This document shows, one piece after another, positions 1-4,604 of a stretch of 10,777 nucleotides of DNA; position 1 is the first letter of the stretch; every line of letters begins with the position of its first letter. The notes below the pieces were generated by a model. The model saw only the letters and a program-made list of their open reading frames with translations, had not been told where the DNA came from and did not search any database. This stretch comes from Chitinophagaceae bacterium (lineage in GTDB: Bacteria; Bacteroidota; Bacteroidia; Chitinophagales; Chitinophagaceae), in NCBI GenBank assembly GCA_018061385.1, contig JAGOUF010000034.1, forward strand, positions 1 to 10,777, read 5' to 3'. The position numbers and the translations under genes are program-made.

Positions 1-2
1 TT

Positions 3-77
3 TATAACGATTTAACGCCAGAACAATTTGATAGATTGTTGAAATTGGCAGCTAGTAGCAACCAAAGTTTAGATTAA
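3..77 (+). CDS. C-terminal tail of an unidentified protein (5' end outside window)
   Basis: An open frame runs in from the left edge and ends at TAA 75-77. It encodes 24 residues, beginning YNDLTPEQFDRLLKLAA and ending in SNQSLD. The tail is hydrophilic and looks like one amphipathic helix. There is too little to name a family. The next gene begins about 70 nt downstream on the same strand, so the two may be co-transcribed. It could also be a chance open frame, but the other two plus-strand frames hit stops within the first 15 bases. Confidence 0.5.
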   Translation, partial: YNDLTPEQFDRLLKLAASSNQSLD

Positions 78-148
78 AAAAATGCAAACAATTGTAGTAA
101 ATTTTTGTAATTGCCTATACATTTTTTACACTTTAATACTCAACTATT

Positions 149-379
149 TTGGAACCAGATATAAGAGATTTTTTAATACGCATTGCCAACTCTTTGGGTA
201 TGTTTTTTATTTGGATGATTGTGAATGTAACAGTTGGTATAAAATGGGGTTATGCTTTTTGGGGCAATCATTTTACAAAAGGCAATCTAATTTTTTTTAT
301 TTGGTTTATAATTAGCATAATATTGTTGGTTTGGTATTTAAAACGTTTATGGAGTAAGCCTTTGAATATTAAAATGTAA
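149..379 (+). CDS. Small two-helix membrane protein, TTG start
   Basis: This 76-residue protein starts with a charged amphipathic stretch (MEPDIRDFLIRIANSLG). Two hydrophobic segments follow at about residues 17-31 and 50-65, then a short basic tail (YLKRLWSKPLNIKM). It is probably an inner-membrane hairpin with both ends in the cytoplasm. From memory, similar small proteins beginning MEP-IRDFL are conserved in Bacteroidota without an assigned function. That N-terminus favours the TTG at 149 over the first in-frame ATG near 200, which would delete the conserved-looking start. No convincing Shine-Dalgarno sequence precedes it. An overlapping plus-strand frame from 82 is Cys/Tyr-rich and is probably a shadow. 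Confidence 0.65.
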   Translation: MEPDIRDFLIRIANSLGMFFIWMIVNVTVGIKWGYAFWGNHFTKGNLIFFIWFIISIILLVWYLKRLWSKPLNIKM

Positions 380-440
380 AAATATTCAGCATTTACTTAT
401 TAAAAAAGGAGCTACTTTTAAAAGATATATTTTCACCAAT

Positions 441-1358
441 ATGCTTAAATATTTCTTTGGTTGTTGTTGCTTACTGCTAACAATGACTGCTTATAATCAA
501 ACTCAAATAAACCTTTACAATACAACCATACCCAATAGCAAGCCTTGTGTAAAAGTTGAATTAATACCACAAGAAGGTAGGGTTAGCCAAATAACAGTTC
601 CTGCTTTATTTGTGTACAAACCCGTTGTACAAGATTCGTTGCATACTGCTGTTATTATTTGTCCTGGTGGTGGTTATGCAAGGTTGGCAATTGACCATGA
701 AGGCCATGAAGTTGCTAAAGCATTAAACCAACAAGGCATCACTGCATTTGTATTAAAGTATAGAAATCCAATAGATAGTGATTGTGTTGTAAACAAAGAA
801 TTGGTTGCTTTACAAGATGCTCAACAAGCCATAAAATTAATACGAGAAAATGCAAAAGAATACAATATCAATCCCAATAAATTAGGAATGTTGGGCTTTT
901 CGGCAGGTGGCCATTTAACTTCAACTGTTGCTACGCATTTTACAACAACTACAATTGAAAATAGCAACAACACAAGCCTTCGCCCAAACTTTGTTGTATT
1001 GTGTTACCCAGTAATTAGTATGCAAGATAAAATTGCACACATGGGTAGTAGAAATAATTTATTGGGCAAGAACCCAACAAAGGAAAAAATAGATTTAAAT
1101 AGTAATGAATTGCAGATTACCGAACAAACTCCACCAACGTTTTTATTGCATGCAGCAGATGATAAAAGTGTTCCAGTAATGAATAGCATTGTTTTTTATT
1201 TGGCATTGTTAAAAAATAATGTACCGGCCGAAATGTTGTTGTTACAAAAAGGTGGACATGGTTTTGGATTACACAACAAAGCCGAACCCATTAATTGGTT
1301 AAACAATGTTTTTGTTTGGATGAAAGCCAACCAATTTATTAAAGGCAATGTGCAATAA
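441..1358 (+). CDS. Secreted alpha/beta hydrolase, acetyl-xylan/feruloyl esterase-like
   Basis: This 305-residue serine esterase has an N-terminal signal peptide (hydrophobic core about residues 4-17, cleavage probably near 18-20), so it should act in the periplasm or outside the cell. It shows the BD-FAE type of alpha/beta fold. An oxyanion-hole strand reads VIICPGGGY (71-79), the nucleophile elbow GFSAG (152-156) gives Ser154, Asp241 lies in HAADDKSVP, and His273 lies in GGHGFG. The triad is therefore intact and the length is typical. Family members remove acetyl or feruloyl groups from plant polysaccharides; many are labelled 'endo-1,4-beta-xylanase B-like' without proof. The substrate here is unknown. 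Its TAA shares one base with the ATG of the methyltransferase gene downstream, so translation is probably coupled. The Cys run at residues 8-10 lies too early in the hydrophobic stretch to be a convincing lipobox. Confidence 0.85.
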   Translation: MLKYFFGCCCLLLTMTAYNQTQINLYNTTIPNSKPCVKVELIPQEGRVSQITVPALFVYKPVVQDSLHTAVIICPGGGYARLAIDHEGHEVAKALNQQGITAFVLKYRNPIDSDCVVNKELVALQDAQQAIKLIRENAKEYNINPNKLGMLGFSAGGHLTSTVATHFTTTTIENSNNTSLRPNFVVLCYPVISMQDKIAHMGSRNNLLGKNPTKEKIDLNSNELQITEQTPPTFLLHAADDKSVPVMNSIVFYLALLKNNVPAEMLLLQKGGHGFGLHNKAEPINWLNNVFVWMKANQFIKGNVQ

Positions 1359-1975
1359 TGGTAGCAACGAGTTTACAAAAATTTGAATTTGGAAATATTG
1401 CTCTACAACTAGTTGTGCCAAATAGTTTAGCTGTTAAACATTGGTTCGAAACAGAAAAACAACAAAACGAAAATTTTCCTTTTCCGTTTTGGGCTAAAGT
1501 TTGGCCAAGTGCAATTGCGTTAAGTAAGTTTTTAGTAACTAAGCAACATTATGTTGCTAATAAAAAAGTATTAGAGCTTGCGTCAGGATTGGGTTTGCCT
1601 TCTTTAGTAGCTGCACAATTTGCAACTACAGTTACTTGTAGCGATTACTTAATTGAACCATTGCAATTTGTAGAACAATCCATCAGCATCAATAATTTAT
1701 TCAACATTGACTGTAAAATTATTAATTGGAATAATTTATCTCCCAATATTGTTACAGATGTTTTGTTATTGAGTGATATAAATTACAACCCATCAACCTT
1801 TGATAGTTTATTCAACATGCTTGAGCAGTTTTTAAAGAACGGCTCTACCATTATTTTAAGCACTCCACAACGCATTATGGCAAAAAAGTTTATTGAAGCC
1901 ATATTGCCGCATTGTGTTGAACAAAAAGAAATAGAAATTGATGCTGTAATTATTTCTATTCTGGTTTTAAAATAG
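1358..1975 (+). CDS. Class I SAM-dependent methyltransferase, METTL20/21-like (methyltransferase family 16)
   Basis: This 205-residue protein has the features of the small protein-lysine methyltransferase group. FPFWAKVWPSAIALSKFL (40-59) matches the (F/Y)WA-x-x-WPS signature before the SAM fold. Motif I is VLELASGLGLPSL (71-83). CSDY (94-97) ends strand 2 with an acidic residue expected to bind the SAM ribose. SDINY (139-143) fits the D-x-x-Y motif typical of this group. The ATG overlaps the hydrolase stop by one base (TAATG), so it probably depends on upstream translation. The family methylates lysines on partner proteins such as ETF-beta or ribosomal and translation factors; the target here cannot be told. 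It converges on the NADAR gene with a 19-nt gap and no visible hairpin terminator. Confidence 0.8.
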   Translation: MVATSLQKFEFGNIALQLVVPNSLAVKHWFETEKQQNENFPFPFWAKVWPSAIALSKFLVTKQHYVANKKVLELASGLGLPSLVAAQFATTVTCSDYLIEPLQFVEQSISINNLFNIDCKIINWNNLSPNIVTDVLLLSDINYNPSTFDSLFNMLEQFLKNGSTIILSTPQRIMAKKFIEAILPHCVEQKEIEIDAVIISILVLK

Positions 1976-1994
1976 CTACTCAATTGTTCTATTG

Positions 1995-2609
1995 TTAACT
2001 TCTTGCAATACTTAATGCCGACATAAACTGTTGTTGTTTAGGTACAAATTGCATGGCCTGTTGTGCTTGCAAAATATCTCTTACATCCATTAACGCATAG
2101 CCCAATAAATTAGACCCTTTCCACTTTAAAGGGTTGCTTAATTCTTTTGAAAAATAGGCCAAACCATTGCCCCAAATATTGTCTTGTGCTGTCACCGCTA
2201 CAATTACATTTTGTTGTGTGTTCAATAATTTTCTTTGTAGGTGATAATGCTTTTTAAATTTATGCAAATTGCCTTTTACCACAATGGAATAAGCATGTGC
2301 TAACCACACTTCTTCATCAAAATTTTTAATATAACAAGCCAATAGTTTTGCATGTGCTGCCTGCTTTGTTTGTATAATTTTTTCCATAGTAGTATAATCA
2401 TAAAACAATGCTGCTTTTTGTGCCATTATCCAATGCGTTAATGTATTATATGTAGTTCCATCTATAGTAAAAGGGGCTACAAAACATTCATTAAAACAGT
2501 GTGTATCCCAATCGGCATTTTGAATACATCTGTCACTTAAAAAATAATTATACTTTGGGCTATTGCCTGTTATAATTTGTTGTATTAACCAACTGTTTGA
2601 ATAACTCAT
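1995..2609 (-). CDS. NADAR domain protein (YbiA/DUF1768 family), second gene of an ART-like/NADAR operon
   Basis: The 204 residues cover a complete NADAR domain. The entry strand is VAPFTIDGTTYNTLTHW (44-60), then IMAQKA (61-66), VW (101-102), GNLHKF (113-118), LLNT (128-131), AQDNIWGNG (141-149) and a C-terminal NLLGYALMDVRD (167-178). NADAR proteins hydrolyse N-glycosidic bonds to ribose: YbiA acts on early riboflavin intermediates, and the DarT1-linked NADAR removes ADP-ribose from guanine in DNA. One key residue is altered. E. coli YbiA has Glu48 in SEHY; here the equivalent reads LTHW with Thr58, while Lys65, Trp102, Asp143 and Trp146 are kept. Activity may therefore be changed or lost. 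The start overlaps the upstream stop by 4 nt (ATGA), so the pair is translationally coupled. Confidence 0.85.
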   Translation of the reverse strand: MSYSNSWLIQQIITGNSPKYNYFLSDRCIQNADWDTHCFNECFVAPFTIDGTTYNTLTHWIMAQKAALFYDYTTMEKIIQTKQAAHAKLLACYIKNFDEEVWLAHAYSIVVKGNLHKFKKHYHLQRKLLNTQQNVIVAVTAQDNIWGNGLAYFSKELSNPLKWKGSNLLGYALMDVRDILQAQQAMQFVPKQQQFMSALSIARS

Positions 2610-2992
2610 ACTGCAATTTTTATTAAACGGTTACCTAAAAATGATTTTACCAATTTTACTCTTCCAATAATTTGTTGATTGAAGTTTTCTAACTCGGTAG
2701 TTAAAATCCACAATTCACTTTCAAAATCTGTAGCAATGCTTTGTACTAAAAACTGTTCTAAGTAGTCTGTTGGTAAGTCTACAGAAACAACGTGAACAGT
2801 ATTGCTTTGCGTTTCAGTTTCAATATTCCAATCGTAAGCCAATTGCTCTGCATAGCTTCCATTTAACAATGCATAAAACATGTTTTGAGGATTGGCTCTT
2901 GGTGGAATTTTTTTGTAATTAAATTCTACAATTTGATTTAACTCTTGTTGTGTTACTAAGTAGAATAAAGTTGTAAGTGATAATTTTTCCAT
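2606..2992 (-). CDS. Small ADP-ribosyltransferase-like protein ('ADP-ribosylation/crystallin J1' family)
   Basis: This 128-residue soluble protein has no signal or membrane segment. It resembles a family I recall under the automatic name 'ADP-ribosylation/crystallin J1'. Remembered conserved blocks are LYRPVG..EL, FPPR, FYPV...EYA..IA..WN and E.W.PAEEL.EFN..I.G.I. Here they appear as LFYLVTQQEL (9-18), IPPR (29-32), FYALLNGSYAEQLAYDWN (39-56) and ELWILTTELENFNQQIIG (93-110). The family is often suspected to have an ADP-ribosyltransferase fold, but I know of no proven reaction. The Arg of the first block is Tyr11 here. It is the first gene of an operon with NADAR and overlaps it by 4 nt. This suggests a modifying enzyme paired with a reversing one. 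Two matching palindromes and a promoter lie directly upstream, so autoregulation or shared control is likely. Confidence 0.6.
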   Translation of the reverse strand: MEKLSLTTLFYLVTQQELNQIVEFNYKKIPPRANPQNMFYALLNGSYAEQLAYDWNIETETQSNTVHVVSVDLPTDYLEQFLVQSIATDFESELWILTTELENFNQQIIGRVKLVKSFLGNRLIKIAV

Positions 2993-3013
2993 TTTGCTTA
3001 ATTTTGAAGCAAA
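2993..3013. promoter_or_regulatory. Palindrome A, candidate operator directly before the ART-like start codon
   Basis: Perfect 7-bp arms TTTGCTT (2993-2999) and AAGCAAA (3007-3013) are separated by 7 nt. The site abuts the start codon at 2992-2990 and covers the -7 box. The same arms and spacing recur in palindrome B, and a near-copy covers the start of the Nudix regulator gene. This fits a dimeric repressor site of 21 bp, the usual size for NrtR operators, although the bases differ from published NrtR motifs I remember. Confidence 0.55.
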
Positions 3014-3040
3014 TTAAATAGAATAAATGAAACAACCAAA
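3010..3040 (-). promoter_or_regulatory. Candidate promoter of the ART-like/NADAR operon
   Basis: Read on the minus strand, a TTTG at 3040-3037 is followed after 20 nt by TAATTTG at 3016-3010. This approximates the Bacteroidota -33 TTTG / -7 TAnnTTTG pattern, with one mismatch or one missing base in the -7 box. The predicted start of transcription is near 3003, leaving a 5' leader of only about 11 nt. The -7 box overlaps the right arm of palindrome A, and the -33 box touches palindrome B, so a protein bound at either site would block the promoter. Confidence 0.4.
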
Positions 3041-3064
3041 TTTTGCTTATAAAATAAGCAAAAT
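3040..3064. promoter_or_regulatory. Palindrome B, second candidate operator of the ART-like/NADAR operon
   Basis: Arms of 11 bp pair perfectly: 3040-3050 (ATTTTGCTTAT) with 3054-3064, around AAA. The core TTTGCTT, 7 nt, AAGCAAA is identical in arms and spacing to palindrome A, with centres 49 bp apart, about 4.7 helical turns. It lies just upstream of the -33 box. As RNA it could also form a hairpin, but it has no U-tract of terminator type and no gene ends next to it, so an operator is the better reading. Confidence 0.55.
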
Positions 3065-3497
3065 AAATTTTTTGAACCTTCTCATACAATACAAAATGAT
3101 TGAAAGAAAATTGATATGTTTTTTATGTATAGCTTTTACAGGCAGTGGCTTACAGCGGATTGTGTACTAATAAAAAAGGGAGTTCTAAACTAAAAAAGAG
3201 AGAACAAAAAAATACTGGTAAGAAATGGCAACAAGAGTTTGATGTAACAAAAGTAGCCCTATATTAAATAAATGGAATTGTCTTTTTGCATAATAAATTA
3301 TAGCATCATTTTTAAATGTCTTCGCTAAGTTTAAAACAAAGCTTTAGCAAATACACTAATTGACAACAAAGACACTAAGTCACGAAGAAGAATGTATCGT
3401 TTTTTATAGTAGGAGTTAAAGAGAAAAAAATTCAACCATTATATCCAATAAAAGGTGTAAAAAAGAACCTTAACTAAATGTCTAAACAACTTTACTA
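3065..3497. other. Intergenic stretch between the ART-like operon promoter and the Nudix regulator gene
   Basis: Apart from the possible lipoprotein remnant, I see no gene here. The part from about 3310 to 3395 has short interrupted inverted segments, GCTAA 3324-3328 with TTAGC 3344-3348, and CTTCG 3320-3324 with CGAAG 3383-3387. It also holds a stretch reading ACAAAGACACTAAG then TCACGAAG, which resembles A-rich dispersed intergenic repeats I recall from Bacteroidota. No promoter or terminator is clear. Confidence 0.4.
3096..3267 (+). pseudogene. Possible decayed small lipoprotein gene (frameshifted)
   Basis: From ATG 3096 the frame encodes a basic start and hydrophobic core like a signal peptide (MIERKLICFLCIAFTGSG), then stops at 3168-3170. 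In the +1 frame from about 3151 the sequence continues SGLCTNKKGSSKLKKREQK and on to a TAA at 3265-3267. Joined by a one-base shift near 3145-3155, this would be a protein of about 55 residues with a Cys in the lipobox position and a lysine-rich tail, a common look for small Bacteroidota lipoproteins. The match is by character only; no homologue is recognised, and chance is possible in AT-rich DNA. Confidence 0.22.
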
Positions 3498-4190
3498 TTA
3501 AATTTCAAAGTGAAAGCCTTCTTTTAATAATTCTTTATAACGCTTCTGGTTAAATTGGAACATTTTGCTTGGTCTACCTTTTCCATTGGGTACAGAGAGT
3601 TCTCCTGTTTCTTGTAAAAAATCAAACGAAAGAATTTTCTTGCTAAAATTTCTACGATTCATTTCTTTGTCTAACAAAGCTGTGTACAGTTTTTCTAAAT
3701 CGGAAAAGGGAAATTTTTTATCGAGCAATTCAAAACCAATTGGCTGATAACGTACTTTAGTTCTCAATCGTTCAATAGCAACTTGTATCATTTGCTTATG
3801 ATCAAAAGCCAAAGCTGGTAATTTTTTTATGCTAAACCATTTTGCATTTTCTGCATCGGTACTAGCTTTTAATTCTTGATACATGCTGGTTTTTACCAAC
3901 CCAAAATAACAAACAGAAACTACTCTTTCTCTTGGATCTCTATTGGGATCACCAAATGTATATAGCTGCTCTAAATAATTTACAATAATGCCAGTTTCTT
4001 CAACTAGTTCACGTTTTACTGCAACTTCTAAAGATTCTTCTGGCAAAACAAAACCACCCGGTAAAGCCCATGCACTTTTTAATGGACTGTATTTTCTTTG
4101 TATCAATAACAAAGAAACGCCATCGTATTTAGAATAACCAAATACAATCGCATCAACAGCAACTTTTATAGTAGTAATTTCATTTTGCAT
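3498..4190 (-). CDS. NrtR/AraR-like Nudix-family transcriptional regulator
   Basis: This 230-residue protein has an N-terminal Nudix domain (about 8-145) and a C-terminal winged helix (about 150-222). The Nudix box at 46-68 fits G-x5-E-x7-REUxEExGU exactly (catalytic block RELVEETGI, 60-68), so hydrolase activity is not ruled out. GDPNRDPRERVVSVCYFG (80-97) and the tail with FSKKILSFDFLQETGE (182-197) and GKGRPSKMFQF (203-213) are typical of the NrtR group. Members repress genes of NAD cofactor metabolism and release DNA on binding ADP-ribose; a Bacteroides relative (BT0354) instead controls arabinose use. The neighbouring ART-like and NADAR genes make an ADP-ribose-related role attractive. 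A palindrome spans its own start codon, suggesting autoregulation. The annotated ATG has no good alternative nearby, as the Nudix domain begins at once. Confidence 0.85.
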   Translation of the reverse strand: MQNEITTIKVAVDAIVFGYSKYDGVSLLLIQRKYSPLKSAWALPGGFVLPEESLEVAVKRELVEETGIIVNYLEQLYTFGDPNRDPRERVVSVCYFGLVKTSMYQELKASTDAENAKWFSIKKLPALAFDHKQMIQVAIERLRTKVRYQPIGFELLDKKFPFSDLEKLYTALLDKEMNRRNFSKKILSFDFLQETGELSVPNGKGRPSKMFQFNQKRYKELLKEGFHFEI

Positions 4191-4204
4191 ACGAAGTAAG
4201 CAAA
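4184..4204. promoter_or_regulatory. Palindrome C, candidate operator over the Nudix regulator start
   Basis: TTTGCAT (4184-4190) and AAGCAAA (4198-4204) are separated by 7 nt. The inner TTTGC and GCAAA arms pair perfectly with an 11-nt gap, exactly as in palindromes A and B; one base of the left arm differs (TTTGCAT against TTTGCTT). The preceding AT is also shared by all three. The site covers the start codon (4190-4188) and the last bases of the -7 box, the same relation to gene and promoter as palindrome A. Confidence 0.5.
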
Positions 4205-4231
4205 TTTAAGTTTTTAACATTGGTATTGCAA
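4201..4231 (-). promoter_or_regulatory. Promoter of the Nudix regulator gene
   Basis: On the minus strand TTG (4231-4229) is followed after 20 nt by TAAATTTG (4208-4201), a perfect TAnnTTTG box. Transcription should start near 4194, only about four bases before the ATG at 4190, so the mRNA would be leaderless or nearly so. A 10-bp palindrome TATTGCAATA (4224-4233) overlaps the -33 element. Confidence 0.5.
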
Positions 4232-4243
4232 TATATACAATAA

Positions 4244-4271
4244 AAAAGCCACGCTAAAATGCGTGGCTTTT
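4244..4271 (-). terminator. Rho-independent terminator of the tRNA-like RNA
   Basis: An 11-bp perfect stem (AAAAGCCACGC 4244-4254 with GCGTGGCTTTT 4261-4271) has a 6-nt loop. On the minus strand it is followed by a run of six T (4247-4242). It begins seven bases after the end of the tRNA-like RNA, which marks that RNA as a separate minus-strand transcript. The hairpin would also work on the plus strand, but no plus-strand gene ends nearby. Confidence 0.85.
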
Positions 4272-4277
4272 AAAATG

Positions 4278-4449
4278 CTGTAGGGGAAGGGATCGAACCT
4301 TCACGAGGCAGTTAGTTGTAGCACAAAGTTCAGTGGTCGACCCTGGTCGCTCCAGTATTGCTACCTTTGCGGCTCTATGCTATATTTATCCTGTTATCCT
4401 CACCCCCGAGACAAGAGGGCATGTCTGCCAAAAATTTCATCACCCCACA
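4278..4449 (-). ncRNA. tRNA-like RNA with class II core and ~100-nt variable region
   Basis: All arms of a tRNA can be paired on the minus strand. Acceptor: TGTGGGG (4449-4443) with CCCTACA (4285-4279), one G-U. D arm: ATG/CAT (4440-4438, 4423-4421) with a loop containing GG and AGA, very like tRNA-Leu. Anticodon arm: CCCTC/GGGGG (4419-4415, 4407-4403) with loop TTGTCTC. T arm: GAAGG/CCTTC (4302-4298, 4290-4286) with loop TTCGATC. The region between anticodon and T arms is 100 nt (4402-4303), against about 12-22 in Leu/Ser tRNAs. It starts and ends with GAGG/CCTC and contains hairpins GTAGCA/TGCTAC (4364-4359, 4323-4318) and CGAC/GTCG (4349-4346, 4341-4338). Read literally the anticodon is GUC, but position 37 is a pyrimidine and the D arm is not Asp-like. 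No CCA is encoded. It is unlikely to be an ordinary tRNA, and no tmRNA tag frame is seen. The expanded tRNA-like fold is well supported; its role is unknown. Confidence 0.7.
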
Positions 4450-4474
4450 GTATAAAGAACTATTTAATTGTTTG

Positions 4475-4502
4475 TTGCTTTGATAATGCAATATTAAAGC
4501 AA
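4475..4502. promoter_or_regulatory. 28-bp imperfect palindrome between the tRNA-like RNA and the Lrp gene
   Basis: The arms TTGCTTTGATAATG (4475-4488) and CAATATTAAAGCAA (4489-4502) match at 12 of 14 positions. The site lies 26-53 bp before the 5' end of the tRNA-like RNA and about 45 bp before the -33 box of the divergent Lrp/AsnC gene. It could be an operator for the RNA, for lrp autoregulation, or for both. The outer TTGC/GCAA bases recall palindromes A-C but the spacing differs (20 instead of 11), so it is not counted with them. Confidence 0.4.
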
Positions 4503-4546
4503 ATACTCAATTCGTTGCAAATATTTCAACAATTATTTTTAAAATA

Positions 4547-4577
4547 TTGAAATTATCTAACAAAACTAGTATTATTG
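4547..4577 (+). promoter_or_regulatory. Promoter of the Lrp/AsnC regulator gene
   Basis: TTG (4547-4549) and TATTATTG (4570-4577) are 20 nt apart, the spacing also seen in the Nudix regulator promoter. The -7 box matches TAnnTTTG at all but one base. The expected transcript starts near 4584, and AGAGG (4596-4600) lies five bases before the ATG, a rare visible ribosome-binding site in this window. An inverted repeat, ATTTCAA 4523-4529 with TTGAAAT 4547-4553, overlaps the -33 box and could be an autoregulatory site. Confidence 0.45.
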
Positions 4578-4604
4578 TGAATAAAATTTAAAACAAGAGG
4601 AAAA

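Noticed and set aside
82..315. Plus-strand frame encoding a Cys/Tyr-rich 77-residue peptide
   Set aside because: It overlaps the more protein-like membrane gene in another frame, and its composition looks like shadow translation of AT-rich DNA.
1976..1994. Terminator between the convergent methyltransferase and NADAR genes
   Set aside because: No stem-loop with a T run can be formed in or near the 19-nt gap.
3040..3064. Palindrome B as a transcription terminator
   Set aside because: No gene ends beside it, it lacks GC-rich pairing, and it shares arms and spacing with two other promoter-linked sites.
4278..4449. tmRNA (ssrA) for the structured RNA
   Set aside because: The ends pair and the T arm fits, but the length is only 172 nt, a normal D stem is present, and no tag-coding frame or usual tmRNA 5' sequence is seen.
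4278..4449. tRNA with an intron in the anticodon loop
   Set aside because: The anticodon stem closes directly (CCCTC with GGGGG around a 7-nt loop). The extra sequence lies after this stem, in the variable region, and is too short for a group I intron.
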